From Acheta domesticus (lineage: Eukaryota > Arthropoda > Insecta > Orthoptera > Gryllidae): a DNA stretch of 64,000 bases. The stretch lies in assembly GCA_031308135.1 (NCBI GenBank), contig JAHLJT010008756.1, positions 138,681,775-138,745,774 of the forward strand. Direction: 5' to 3'. Under the pieces are notes generated by a model, which was given only the letters and a program-made list of their open reading frames with translations, made no database searches and was not told where the DNA came from. Below are positions 1 to 12,295 of the stretch, piece after piece (position 1 is the first letter of the stretch; each line of letters begins with the position of its first letter). The position numbers were made by a program, and so were the translations under genes.

Positions 1-1737
1 AAACCTGATTGACAACGATTGCATTTTCTTATAATTAACGAAGCCTAATAATTGCACGGATACATTTGAAATTATCCGTTGAGTAGGAAACAGCAAGTGT
101 ACAACTCCCTTCGCAATAAGCTGACAAACGGTCACCTAACACGCGAACCGTGCGTATAAAAGCCTATTAATAACAGTGACAGCTGAAGATGGTTAGATGG
201 CATTATTATTCTCTTCTCATGTACTCCCTCTGGCCCTCGTGGGCTTGGCAACTGTCCTAAACGAGGTTTGCGAAGGAAGCTTTGTTTGCTGACCAGTTTG
301 TGGACACCTGGCGCGTTTATTCCGACATTTAAAAATTCTGTCTTTTTAAAATCCTTAAATTAATTTAACTATTAATCTATTTAGTTACTGTAAGTGTGGA
401 TTAAGGTGTAATTTACACCTGTTGATATTAATTACAGAGTGTAAGTCCTAATTGTTACGTAACAATTTTAGAATTTGAAGCAGAGAATTTGTTTCGTATT
501 TGTTAGTTAAATTTCACAGAAATTATGATGAATTTACAGTAAAGTTCTAGAAAATTAGCAACCGTCTCTTTGAAACAAACAAAATATTATATTCCTTCAA
601 GAGTATATTTTCTATTATATATTTTTTCTTCCAGGAACATTTGGCAAATTTGTCTTATTTTGACATGTAAAGTACTTAGGAAAAATATTCCTCCAAAGTA
701 CTTAGGAAGAAGATAACTAAAATAAAATCTCGATGAAGTCATATGATTGTTTTCCCGGTCGTCCAGTTGGTTCATGGCGAGTATATTTGGAAGTTTGTGA
801 AATGTTCGTAGGTTTCTTAGGCTAGTCTTTATAATCTCCTTTCTCATAGCGAGAATCAGTAATCCTTTATACACCGTGACAGTACTTAGGTACCCCAGGA
901 CGTTTACAATTTTTCTGAAAGATTTGATTGAAAACACAGAATTTCTATGTTGAAGTTTTAAGCGTTTTCCAAAAGTAAGTGTTGAAGATAATTTCCTACC
1001 CAGATGCTCATTTTAATATTAAAAACAATAGGTCCAATTCCTTTATTCTTAACTAATTTTTCCGTTTCTCTAGAGATGTAGTATCAATTCCTTAGGGGTC
1101 GAGGAAATTTTAAATAAGGTCAATGATGTTTAAGGGGTTGACTGAGTGGCTGTAGGCGAATAAGATCCGGTAAATGCTCAATATAATCAAGATCAATATT
1201 TCATTCATCACACTATACCCTCCTCGCATAGAAAAATTCTGTTGTACCACGTGTTGTCCCTGCAAAAATGTTTCGTTTTATTGAGGCACTATGAATCAAT
1301 TAATCGCACTTCCATATTTTCAGGAAAACCGTTCACAACATCGAAGAAGCATGAAAATATTTTAAACAGTGTACGATATTTTTCTACTTCTGATAACAGT
1401 TTTCCATTTTATAAGTCTCTGTATTTCATTAGCATTTTTTGTAGAAAGTAGTTGATTGGTTTTCGGGAAGTTATTTAAGGGCGGAAAATAGTGAGTAATA
1501 TTATTTCTAAGTTGGCAATCAAACAACAATAATTTCCTTTTGAATGCTGTGGTAAAATTACAAGCATTGATAATAAATTAGCGTGCCAGGTCCTGGTTAA
1601 GCAGGCAGCGGGCCGACCGCTTCGCCACTCCCGAGGAAAGGGGTCCCCTCAAATTCCACAAAAATGCAAAGGAAGCCCGAAACAAAAACGGAGGCTGAAG
1701 GAAGGGAAAAGTAGTGAACAGGGTGGTCAAATGTCGC

Positions 1738-1740
<3 letters not shown>
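1..1740. other. AT-rich DNA with no recognisable gene
   Basis: Mostly AT-rich, high-stop DNA. The open frames at 587-937 (minus) and 1242-1451 (plus) show no recognisable domain and have the composition of chance frames in AT-rich DNA. A short, more GC-balanced segment at about 1580-1730 stands out just before the CT microsatellite; it has no coding features that I can see. Confidence 0.6.

Positions 1741-1776
<36 letters not shown>
1741..1776. repeat. (CT)n microsatellite
   Basis: An uninterrupted run of about 18 CT dinucleotides, read directly. It is followed by the small palindrome GGTGCACC. On the minus strand it is a GAGA tract, which in insects can be bound by GAGA factor, but nothing else here argues for a promoter. 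Confidence 0.97.
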
Positions 1777-1779
<3 letters not shown>

Positions 1780-3758
1780 GCACCAGGTGACGCCCTACGA
1801 AAATCTCGAGCATCGAGAGCGTCTCAAAAAAGAAGCGACTTGATATTATCGTAGCCACTAATGCTTGATGCCATCAAATCTGTGGTCAGTTCCTAAGACA
1901 AAAATTTTAGTTTGGGGAAAACAAGGGTTATATTATTGATTCAGCGTTTTTTCCTACGCTCAACGCTATTTCCCAACACTTTTTTCTCGTTAAGAAGGCA
2001 ACATTTGAATTCGGTCGATTTACTAAAATAAAATATAGATACTTAAGTAATAGTTTCAAAAATTGACTTACGAAGTTTTGCCCCGTGACCACAAATATAT
2101 ATTGATAGACACTTTCCCTTCTGAAGAGCACTATCGTTCAGGGTCTATCTTTTCACGTATCACCAATTGGATCGTATTATACTGTTTGTTGGTGTTTGCA
2201 GCACTCTGTAACACTTGCCTGCTCACACGAGTCACAATGGGCCTTGCATTTGGGGTTATGCTTGTTGACAGGCGGTTCTGCGTCACAAATTCATCGAATA
2301 TTTCGGAAGTGCTGCTCACTCTCCGTCCACGCTCACGAGAGAGAGAATCCCGTCTCAATTGCGCCCTCTGTGCTTGGCGCTGGTAGTCCAAGTCCCTTCC
2401 CTTCCTGGGTCAGCGTGCTTGTCACACGAGAGACTGGACGCTGTTATCGCTCAATGACTCCCTCTCTATGTAACAGTATTTCACTCTATTACATAGACAG
2501 AAAAATGTTTTTGTGACCATTAGTGGGTCAAAAAATGTAAGATTGTTACATACAAGACATTTGATTGGCATTAATATTACGACAAGTTGTGGCACTCAGT
2601 AAAGATTTTATAGTTCAGATCTTGTTTCCTGTGCTTTATGTATATTAACAGAAAATTAAATATACTAGTGTAGCTGTGATTTTCCGGTTTTTACCAAATC
2701 CCAACATAGTATACAGTTCAGTACTTCATAAAATGTTCTCAAAAAATGTAAGCCACATGGACATTTTTCTTAATAAATATTGTTTTACATCAATCTGATT
2801 ACAAAATCAAGTTTAGATTTTATTCTGTCCCCCAGCAAGAATCATAATTGCCTAATGGACATAATGGATTGTTTTGTAAGGGCCCCTAAATGAAGACCTC
2901 TTCCTCTTCCAGGGTTAATTCGGCCTTGAGCGTGTCCTTGCGTTATTTAACTGATTAACATTTCGCTACATCCACTAAAACAGAACTAATAACTAATCAT
3001 CACTTTAATTTTAAACACCATAGTGCGGTTACAGTGCAGATGCAAATTCAAAATCCTTTTCGTTTCCAAGCCTAAGTATAATAGGACAGTTTTAGAAGAC
3101 CACTTTACCTTATTGTAAGGTTGTTTACAGATATCTAGCTTCATCGTCTGCGAAAAGTTGTAAATTTCTATTCAGTTAAATGGATGTTCATCGCACTAGG
3201 GTGTTTATATGACTTTGACACTGTATGTAACGCAATGAAATGCGAGTAAAGCACCACTAAACATATTTGTTAATGAAATCCGTACTTCGAGAATTATTCT
3301 GTGGCGCCAATAGGAATATGAATAATGGGAAAATGCCGCCTCTGAATACTGGAGTGGTGCAGTTGGTAGTGGAGGCAGAGCGGCGAAATTGCGCACTCTA
3401 CTCGGACAGCGCTCTGCAGAGCTAACGATTCGACGGTAGCATCTTCTTTGAATGGGACACCAGCTTTGTGTAATGTCTCAACGCCCTGGGTGGACACTTG
3501 GTATAGTCTCCCCCTTATGGTATTTCTATTAATAATTTTTATTCGCCGCTCTGCATGAACGTAGGTGGATGCGGTGGAAACTAAGCATTTTCGCCTGCGC
3601 GAGGAATTTTTTTTTCACTAAAATTTCCAGTATGATTAGCAGTACCTGAGTATTTCCATCTATACCAAGGATGACCATGACGCGATGATGAAGAAGATGG
3701 AATAAATGACAGGAGTGAAGAGGAGAAGCGGGTGAACTGTTAGAAAACATCCCGCGAG
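1777..3758. other. Unassigned AT-rich DNA with overlapping short open frames
   Basis: No recognisable gene. At 2063-2516 three short frames overlap on both strands (67-107 residues) in DNA that is more GC-balanced than its flanks. The minus-strand frame at 2131-2391 is arginine and serine rich but matches no family I know. The stretch could be an eroded repeat. The remainder is AT-rich and featureless. Confidence 0.5.
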
Positions 3759-3983
3759 TGATTGATCCATAGTGCTTCCGGGCGCGACAACTACCAAGAT
3801 CATTAGTTCCATAAGTGTAGTGCATGTTTTTCATAGGGAGGAGACGGTGATCTTCCCCCGCTGGATGGCGAGATCCGGCGCCGACCTACCGTCGACAAAT
3901 GGGGGTTTTCCAAACCAGGTGTCTCCCACCAGCCCAAGCTCTAAACTCCCGACAGGTCTCCTGGCATGTAAGGTAGTGACATA
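3759..3983 (-). mobile_element. SINE-1 copy, 3' half
   Basis: The 3' half of the SINE-1 family (described at 39546-40098), in minus orientation. Recognisable blocks are the ATCAAT-type tail, the GCATGTTTT block, the CCCCCGCTGGATGGCGAGATC block, the GGCGCCGACCTACCGTCGA block and the final CTCCCGACnGGTCTCCTGGCATGT block. The tRNA-like head is absent. Confidence 0.8.
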
Positions 3984-4960
3984 CCATTTGTCCGAATGAT
4001 GTTTACGACTTGACCAGTTTTTATCCCAAGTGACAATTTTGACTAAAATGCTACTTCTCTATGTCAACAAACCTGGACGCTAGGTGTGTCGCAATTTGTT
4101 TTTTATTATTGTTCAATTTCTTTTAACTGCATCGCATTATTAGATATGTGTTATACTTTTATTGTTAATTCTCCATCATTTGATCAGAACTTACATTATA
4201 TTTTTAAATTTTTTGAAAAATACCCCAAATGGGGACAAAACGTCAATAATGTATAACAGTAAATCAATTGTTATAAACAATTACCAAGTCTATTAAGATC
4301 AATAAACTACAATAAATCAATCAATTACAATAAATAAGCAATACAACAGGCTCATACATTCATTACAATAACAAATTCTAAATTATAATGCACGTTCAAA
4401 TGATACCTATGAATTCTAACTTATCCGATACAAAAATCGCCACAATTAATTACAAGTTCCCACTTACGTAGCATTGAACTGTTACCCAGCCTCGACTGAA
4501 ATAATATTCGTCCCTTCTTGGTCGGGTTCTGACAAAAGCATTAATAATTCAACCCATTCGCCTGACCATAGCCTTCAACGCGATCTCCTTGCTTGTATCC
4601 GGGACCGTGCTCCGCTGAAGAATATGCTTTGATATCAAGCACGGAATCCTATTTTCGAACTTGTTGATTCGTTGCCCTAACAACGTCTATTCATATATGT
4701 AGGAATCGCAGGCTTACGATTCCCAGAAAAGGTACAACACGAATTGTCGTAACGAACGTGTATGCATTAAGCAAAGATACATGCACACCTTTCAACACTA
4801 TACATCCGACTTCATAATAATATTGTGTCTCTACCATGCTTCTGCTTCTCCCACCACGCGGCACCGTCATAGCCAAACACCGCGCGAGTCAAACATCAGA
4901 TCCCACATATATACGCGCGCAACCCAAACTGGGAGATCCTAGGGGCTGCCGCATGGGCTA
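3984..4960. other. AT-rich DNA, nothing recognised
   Basis: AT-rich sequence with no domain, RNA gene or terminal-repeat pair that I can recognise. GC content rises gradually toward the CpG-rich island that follows. Confidence 0.55.
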
Positions 4961-4964
4961 CTGT

Positions 4965-5285
4965 TCTTGTCACTTGGCCGAGGGGTGAGTGCGTGGCGCG
5001 GCGCGGCGTGGCGCGGCGTCGGCGCCTCGGCGCCCAGGGGCAGGTGGCGGCGGCGCGGGGCGAGGACGTGACGTGGCGGGGCGGCGCGGGATGGCCCGTT
5101 ACAAAGCCCCCGCTCGCGGCCCGGTGTTCCCCGAACAATTAAGTCGGCGCCGCGAGATACGCATCGCCGGTGTCACGCGTCTCCGTCGCTGACTTTCACT
5201 TCTGGGCCGAAGCGGCCCGGCGCCGCCCCGAGCGCCGACGCGGCAGCTGCCCGGCCCCGCCACTTCTGCGTCCCTTTCCTCCACG
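4965..5285. other. CpG-rich island
   Basis: A strongly GC and CpG-rich block containing GGCGCGGCG-type runs, bounded by AT-rich DNA on the left and by the minisatellite on the right. Stop codons are rare in such DNA, so all frames look open, and I do not read a protein from it. It could be a CpG island or promoter of an unseen transcript, or simply a GC-rich relic. Confidence 0.6.
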
Positions 5286-6235
5286 CCGTCGTCATATCCT
5301 ATGCCGCCCGCACTCCCACCATCGTCTCCTCTCTACCATCGTCACCGTCGTATACCACTTCGTCGTCTCTTTCCTCGACGCCGTCGTCATATCCTATGCC
5401 CCCGCACTCCCACCATCGTCTCTGCTCCGTCATCGTCACCGTCATGTACCCCTTCGTCGTCTCTTCCCTCGTCATCGTCATATCCTATGCCACCCGCACT
5501 CCCACCATCGTCTCTGCTCCGTTATCGTCACCGTCATGTACCCCTTCGTCGTCTCTTCCCTCGTCATCGTCATATCCTATGCCACCCGCACTCCCACCAT
5601 CGTCTCTGCTCCGTCATCGTCACCGTCATGTACCCCTTCGACGTCTCTTCCCTCGTCATCGTCGTCATATCTTATGCCGCCCGCACTAGTCTCCGCCATC
5701 CACCACAATTGTCTCCGCTCCGCCATTGTCACCATCGTATACCCCTTCCTCGACTCTTTCATCGTCATCTTTGTCATATCTAATGCCGCCCTCTCCGCTC
5801 TACCACCATCGTCTCCGATCCGTCATTATCATCATTATATATCTCTTCCCAGTCTCTTCCCTTGTCGTCGTAGACTATGTCGTCCTCGTTTTCTCTCTCG
5901 TCTCCGATATCACCAACGCAGTCTGTATTAACCATCGTGTCAAATATAACTGTTGTCATCTGATATTATCGTCCTACGAATCGACATTAGCATTTCTACA
6001 ATCGTCTGCAAAATCATCGTTACCTCCTCTACCGTCATCATCACCAATACCTCCATCATTATTTTTTCAACGTCACTAACATCAACATCGTCGTCTCCTC
6101 TATTATCTCCTACAATATCACCATCATCTTCATTATCGACGCAAATTTCTATTATCATTCACTCTTCCGTTGCCAACCAAACCTTCGCTTCCGCCGTCAC
6201 CTCCTCAGTCTCCGTCACTGCTAAAGAATCTTAAA
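5286..6235. repeat. Minisatellite of ~91-95 bp units, strand-asymmetric
   Basis: A tandem array whose marker CATATCCTATGCC begins at about 5293, 5388, 5479 and 5571, with a variant at 5666, giving spacings of 95, 91, 92 and 95 bp. Each unit is itself made of GTC/ATC/ACC triplets (TCGTCATCG, CACCATCGTC). Units decay from about 5700 to 6235 into looser CAT/CGT/CTC triplet DNA. The plus strand is C+T rich throughout. The long open frames over the array (253 and 160 residues) translate the repeat, are not matched to any family, and I treat them as spurious. Confidence 0.85.
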
Positions 6236-7002
6236 ACCTCCATTTTCTTGCATTTTCCTGTAACATTTCCAAGTCCCCAGCACAAACATTAATGTCACCA
6301 TAACAGACATCGTTATTCACAACTTCGCTTCGAATTTTAGCAGATAGGCTCCCATCCAAATCGACTTCCATCGTCTACTCCACTTCTTTTGTCACATTCA
6401 TCACAAGAGCGACTATCTTCGCCGTTGACACCATATTATCACCAACTGATTAAGGAGCTTTTGCGCAGCGAACCTATCAGAAGTTGACAACACTATCGGC
6501 CTTCTGCTCATACTCAGTTTCGCATCGCTTTTGTGCATCTGTGCAAGCGCAGATCGATATTGTAGTCGCAAAATCTTCCCCTTATTCGACGACTTAATCG
6601 ATAATATGAAGACCAACAGTCATGTGTGACCAATTTCACCTCATCTGCCAACTCTACTATTGATCTTTTCCATCACCATTCCTCCGTCACTAACCCGGCA
6701 CTCCTTGCTCGATGTATCCCCCCGAGATGGTCCGCTGCCTGTTACATTGGCGGGTGAAAGTAACCTCCCTCCCTCCCCGCCCCTGTTGCAGCCGATTTGC
6801 AGGATGTAAGTTCCCCTTTGGGAAATTTAAAGGTTTTATTCCTCCCCACCATACAGAAATAAAAAAGGCGCCGAACCGAAATCTAGCAGCGGGATTACAA
6901 CAGAACTTATTATTTACACTCAATTTGAAACGATTGTTGATTTTCAGTAGCAATAATAGTAATAATAATAATAATAATATTAATTTTTAACAGTAACTAC
7001 TG
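6236..7002. other. Unassigned DNA with AAT microsatellite
   Basis: Moderately AT-rich sequence with no recognised gene. A degenerate (AAT)n run lies at about 6951-6982. A short GC-balanced block at 6700-6860 has open frames on both strands but no known motif. Confidence 0.5.
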
Positions 7003-7230
7003 GTGCTATAGAATGGCACAGACTTTCCCGTTTTAGTTTTCTATTTCCTTGCGTCTGCGGTAGCTATTCGGAATTGACACATACTCTTGCCAGCTGCCAT
7101 CTACCACCTTTTTATCCTTCTCTAATATAGTTTTCCACAATATTTCTGTGATATCCACTGATTCTACTCACAATCATAACTGCATGAAGTAAAAACTTTA
7201 TAAAAATTGTTTACCTACTTTGACAGCTTC
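7003..7230 (+). mobile_element. Family-2 repeat, 5' part
   Basis: Begins with AGAATGGCACAGACTTTC, the 5' signature of the family-2 repeat (described at 15653-16626), followed by the family's CTTTTTATCC and TTTTCCACAATATTTCTG-like blocks. It is truncated before the middle of the element. Confidence 0.55.
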
Positions 7231-7974
7231 ATTTACTTCTATGTTGTGCGTTTAGTGTGCTCATTACTCTCTAATTATTATAACACATGTGGGCAACATC
7301 AGCTTATAATATTACTCACAATATAGAATTATCATTATGAAAAAATAAATTGTGCAAGATGATTCCAGAATCAATAATTGTACGAATGTATGCTGTACGG
7401 ATGCTATGTTGTGCCGATCAAATGTTAGGATGAGACAAATAGTGTAGTGGCGGCATTAGAGCCGTTGGAATCAACAACGATGATAATGTTGACAGTGATG
7501 ACTGTGTCACGAGTAGACTGAAGCATCTTCCACACTATGAGCCATAGTTAGCTTTACTAGCCTTCCAGTTCGCAAGGTTTTCAAGAGGCGATGGAGTTAG
7601 ACGCGTTTCTACACGAATGGAAAGAGATGTCCGTGTTTTATAGTTGTCTCCCTTGAAGGATGCAGCTGCTGTCACGAGACGGTAACAAGGTTGCGGTTTC
7701 ATGCTTATTAGCGTCTTCTGCGTTGTGGCATCTGAATTTATCTGCGAGTAATATGTGCCGGTTCTTTATTGCTCATTTCGTTTTTACGACGGCACGGCGG
7801 CGACGTAAGTGATCGTGAAAATGGGAAAGTGCTTTCTGCGAAAATAAATGACCAAAAAGACCACTGGCTCTCATATTGGCTTAACCCACAAACGCCAAAC
7901 CGGCTTATCCGCAGATCGTTTTTCACTTTCCTGTTTATTCACTTTACTCAATCCTTCTACGTTTTGGAATAATT
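7231..7974. other. AT-rich DNA, nothing recognised
   Basis: No recognisable gene or repeat boundary. Short open frames on both strands at 7738-7972 overlap and have no known motif. Confidence 0.5.
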
Positions 7975-8585
7975 TCCCCATATTTTCATTTGTTATAGCA
8001 TAATCTAATATTGTACTTTTACGTGAATTGACTGGTAAATTTGTGAATTTTTTTTGTGTCTGAAGAAACTTGTCAACTCTCAGTGAGTTTAAGTTCACAA
8101 AATCTAGTAACATTTTCCGTTTTGATATACAACTGTTCCTCCATTTATTCCAATTAAATTTTTAATAGACTGTCATCTAATTGTAGCTTTTATATCTCCC
8201 CCTATTGCCATGTCATTATTAATGGAGTCAATGATGTTTTGTAAGCAAGTTACTGGAATCATCTTGTCTACCTTGTTCAGGGGCTTACACAGATATACCA
8301 CTCGTGTAATCCATTAATACCTTAAATCTACATGTAACTTCTTTCGTTCACTCAACTGTAAGTTATTAGGCCCTTTCTCTTTCCTTACTACAATTACCAC
8401 TCCCGCTATTGCTCTTGTTTCTACAGGTACCTAATATAAATCATTGGATAATGACCGAAGTTGCTTGTTTCTTTCTGCAGCTTTCTTTTTGTTAGACTCA
8501 AAACCAGATCCAATTGTGCATCCATGGCTTCCTTCACTAACTCAAGTTGTTTATGTGGTAGACAACGCACATTCCATGTCCCCAT
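7975..8585 (-). pseudogene. Decayed LINE (non-LTR retrotransposon) APE-type endonuclease
   Basis: Read on the minus strand, this shows the hallmark order of an apurinic-type endonuclease domain of a non-LTR retrotransposon. The start motif GTWNVR lies at about 8582-8565. It is followed by a KQLELVKEAMD..LDLVLSLT stretch, then IAGVVIVVRKEK, then IGGDIKATI (the usual GDFNA region). It ends with the LLDFVNLNSLRV and STILDYAITNEN blocks at about 8110-7985. Several stops and frame changes interrupt it, so it is not functional. Downstream parts, including the reverse transcriptase, are absent. The clade is uncertain (CR1 or RTE-like). DNA at 9030-9480 could be its upstream region, but I cannot show that. 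Confidence 0.75.
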
Positions 8586-8687
8586 ATTCACATATTCCGA
8601 TACTCAAAGACGTCTAACCTTTGTCCTTGCGTAAGTAGTTACTAATGAATTCTGTGGTGGCAGCAGAAATCTTGTGGTAATCCATGA

Positions 8688-9026
8688 TAAAGTTCCAAGG
8701 ATAGAGAGGTATCAACCACAATAGTACATTAAAAATTTTTAATATTTAGAGAATTTAGTCATACACGTGTTTCGGGAGTGTTTTTCCCATCGACAGCACT
8801 TAGTAGTACTTATAGTAAGTACTATAATTAAATAGTTTTTAAGCTGAATAGATTTATGTACTTATGTAATTTTCCATTGGCTAACTTGTGAACTGAATTT
8901 TCTATATTATAGAGTCACTGACGATGGAAAAATCACTCCCTAAACACGTGTATGACTGAATTCTCTACATATTAAAAAATTGTAATGTACTATTGTGGTT
9001 GATACCTCTCTATCCTTGGAACTTTA
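8688..9026. mobile_element. Foldback (palindromic) MITE, 339 bp
   Basis: The left end TAAAGTTCCAAGGATAGAG is matched by its complement at the right end. The inverted similarity continues for more than 100 bp per arm through the TATCAACCACAA, TAGTACATTA, CATACACGTGTTT and ATCGnCAG blocks, leaving a central AT-rich loop of about 100 bp. There is no coding capacity. A similar 16 bp string (ACTAATGRATTCTGT) occurs on both sides at 8641 and 9032, which may be a duplication. A fragment of the arm (AGGTATCAACCACAA) recurs at about 51287. The superfamily is unknown. Confidence 0.85.
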
Positions 9027-9834
9027 TAGCCACTAATGGATTCTGTTTGAGGTCATCGAGGGAGCCAGTGACAACATTCTTCCCTGGCCGCGCTACTGTG
9101 CAGGGAAAGATTGGTAATGGGGCTGTCATTTTACTGCTTCCACACAAATAGGATTTGCTTAAGGTTTTCTCCTCTAGTCAAAAAGCTTTCATTTCGACTA
9201 TGAGGTCCGTCTCCCCAGGATGAGAATGCAGATCCTCGGCATCCCTGCGATGCTAATGATCTTCTGGGGTTTCCTCAATGGAGTCTTCTTGGCGTTGAGG
9301 TCCTCTTCTAGAGTTCTTCGTCTGACCCTTCCCCTGCCACTTATCAGCAAGGAGGGGGGGCAACCAGCAGCTAGGCTACCGCAGGCAGAGCTGTCAGGGT
9401 TGTTTGGATTCCCCTTACCCCACCACCGTCAAGGCCATGTATGTCCTCCCTAGTTGGGGCACTTATAGATATCCTCAGATCATTTTACCTCATGGGAGGT
9501 CGGAAGGTAATAGCTTCAAAACGTCTTTTGCGGAAAAAACACACCTGGAGCACAAAATACAGTTTGAACTGCCGTTAACGCTAAAATAACCCACTGTTCC
9601 ATAAACAGCTCTGTTTTCGGGAAATTATGTGTCGGAAATTGGCTCCACTTAGCGTCTCCTTCGCCGCTCGAGGTGACCCGCGCAGCTGAAGGGCGCGAGC
9701 GGGTTGCAGTGGGCGCGCCCAACAGGGATGGACGGCGAACATGGGGGCAGCGAGGACTGAGGAGGGACTAGCGAGACAGTGGGAGGAGTATTGGGTCTCA
9801 GGAGTCGTAAACTATTTTGGCCATCAGTCTCTTG
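9027..9834. other. Unassigned GC-balanced DNA
   Basis: More GC-balanced than its surroundings, with several short frames (9220-9453 plus, 9649-9921 minus) but no recognised domain. The part to 9480 lies immediately upstream of the minus-strand LINE remnant and might be its 5' region. A CpG-rich patch lies at 9655-9760. Confidence 0.4.
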
Positions 9835-10612
9835 AATGCAGTATATTTTATATATGTTCATCAAAGACAGATTTTGAAGTAATGTCATGCACAATTTTTC
9901 GAAAATTTGAGTTATTTTCACATAATTTTATGTAAAAAAAAGCAATTTTAAAACAATTTTATCAATTATAGCTCCCAATTTTTTCCGTAATGTTTTTACT
10001 CGTTTGTAGGTAAAAATGATGTTAAAGGACGGTAAAAAATGGTATTGGTCTCATTTTCAGCGAACTTTGATTAATCGAAAATTGCAAAAAAATACATCGC
10101 AAAAGTACAGTAAATACAATATTGATGTTTGATGTACAGTCTATTTATAAAAAAGTAATGTACATTTTTTAAAAGAGTAGTTTTCACGTAATTTCTGCTT
10201 AAAGTTAATGCAATTTATAAAAAACCATTCTCGAAATACTCCAAATTCATTCTGAACATTTTTTTCCGGATAGCGTAAAGGACGCTTAAAACGGCACAGT
10301 TCTTATTTTCGTTTAACTGTCTGTTTTTGCATCAATGCTGGAGAAAATCGTTTGAACGGTTTAGGCTTAGTGTTGACGGACAGACGGCTGAAAAAACGTT
10401 TTACCTAAACCAACTTTATCGGTATCAATGTCCCAGAAAATGTGTATTCTGATGCATTCTGAAGTAATTTAATACATACAAATATATGTACAAAATCTAT
10501 CCACTTTTTCGGTGTCTTGGCCCTACAATATGAGTTTTTATGACAAAAAATCGCCTCTTTCTGCTGCAGTATTACAGTACTTTCTCTTTACCGCGTAAGT
10601 ACATGCTAGGCG
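9835..10612 (+). mobile_element. Family-2 repeat copy, 3' part
   Basis: Contains the family-2 motifs in order: CTCCCAATTTTTT, a 'TAnnGGACGnT' block, AGTGTTGACGGACAGACGG (the short GACGGACAGACGG motif characteristic of the family), 'CACTTTTTCGGTnTnnnGnCCTACAATATGAGTTTTTATG', an AAAATCGCC block, and a terminal GTAAGTAC...GCGAGAATGT. The order matches the copy at 15653-16626. Confidence 0.65.
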
Positions 10613-10625
10613 AGAATGTAAACTC

Positions 10626-11370
10626 GTGCTACAGGATGGCCCAGACTTTCTCGTACTAGTTAGTTTCTTTATCCCAGCAGTCTGAGCTAGCTTTTTGGTT
10701 TTGTTCTATCCTCTTTCCAGTTCTTGTCTATTGACGCCTGAAACATATTTTCTCAATTTTTCGGTACTGTAGTAGTATAATTGAAATATTATTTTAAGGG
10801 TGTTATGTAAGCGTCCTTGGTACATACATTTTCATTGAAAAATTTGGTGCTTTAAGAAACTGTTCTTTGAGAGTTGTTACAAATGAGCAATTTTGAATTT
10901 CCTAACAAACTTGAATGCAAATGTTTCGAGATAACAGAAAAATCAACTGATCATGTTTAACAGAAATGGAACATTTTAAGTAAATCTCCATAAAAATTGG
11001 TAAAAGTTTTAAAGAAGAAATGGTTAACTACGTATTTAACGAAATTTCCGTTTACCTGAAGTAACATGCGTTATGCCAACACTTAGGGCATACGTAGAAA
11101 GTTTTCTGCTTTAAAAATACGAGTAATTTAATATCCTAATGCACTGTATTAATTATAATAATAAAATATAAATAATCTTAATAAAATAATAATAAGAATC
11201 GCGATAAGTTGTTATAAATTGTATATGTGATTATAAAAGATAGACATTAAGAAAAAGAGTTTATTTGCAGGTTGTTCCTTGTATCAATTGAGAAAAAAAC
11301 TCTTGAAATCCATTGGAAAGACATAAGATTTTCTACAAAAGTCATTAAAAAAAATTTATAATACTACGAG
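10626..11370 (+). mobile_element. Family-2 repeat copy, 5' part
   Basis: Starts with ACAGGATGGCCCAGACTTTC about a dozen bases after the previous copy ends, then GTCTGAGCTAGCTTTTTGGTTTTG and 'TATAATTGAAATATTATTTTAAGG', as in the copies at 15653 and 32631. The 3' boundary is unclear because the sequence erodes into AT-rich DNA. Confidence 0.6.
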
Positions 11371-12295
11371 TCGAGTGTCTACGCATTTAGTAAGGTAGGG
11401 TGTTTAGAAGTATTTGGACATGTTTATATTCATAATTCATTATGTCAGTATAACGGTAGCATGGCAGCTTCTAAACGCCACGCATTGTTTTGGATGAGAA
11501 ATAGTACTTACATTTATCTCTTTAGGAATTTAAACCTTTTAGAATCTAATTTTACCTGCGTATCAAGTCCGTTGTACAGTAGCTTTGTCTAGCGTTCCTT
11601 GTTTTCCTTTTATTTCGTTTGCATTTGAAAGGTCGACAATATCTACTTTCTCCAGTCTGGCAGAGCTGCTGCAAAGGCTCTAGGAAAAGGATAGGACGGT
11701 AAAAGGTATTGTACTAAGATATGTCGCGAAGGTTCTATGTAGCATTTTTGGTGCAAAAACGTTTTGTTAATCATAAGCGTGCACAGTCGAAAACAAGAAG
11801 AGGGAACTTTATTTCTGGGCCCCTGTGGACCCGCTTTCCCTTTAATCTTTGAATTTTCTTATGGCATACTTTTCTAGGAAATAATTACAACATGCTACAA
11901 AGAGAATGAAATTATAACATTAACGATGAAATAATCAATAAATACTGTATGCTCTCTACTGTATTTATAGGGTTGCCATAGGTTTGGAAAGTTTCTCCCC
12001 CAAATATTCAGTATCAATTCTCCAAATTCCTGAATTAAAAAAGGTAAAATAATGAAATGAAATGTTTTTTTTTGTGGTAAGGTTACGGGACCACTTTTTT
12101 AGAGGGCCACGGCCACTCTACCCCCTCCCCCTGTGCCACGTTTATGTTAAAAATACACGAGAACTGTAAAATGTGAAATCTATTTAATTTTTAAAATCGT
12201 TTTCGAATCAGACTCGTAGAGGACCTTCTGTGAACAGAACGGCGTTCTTAGTGAGTAAAGCGATTGGCTTTGAAAAGTGCTCTTCTGTAAAATTT
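11371..12295. other. AT-rich DNA, nothing recognised
   Basis: Featureless AT-rich sequence. No coding motif or inverted end pair was found. Confidence 0.5.

Noticed and set aside
5170..5931. 253-residue plus-strand frame beginning near the CpG-rich island
   Set aside because: It translates the ~93 bp minisatellite; parallel frames in other phases are equally open.
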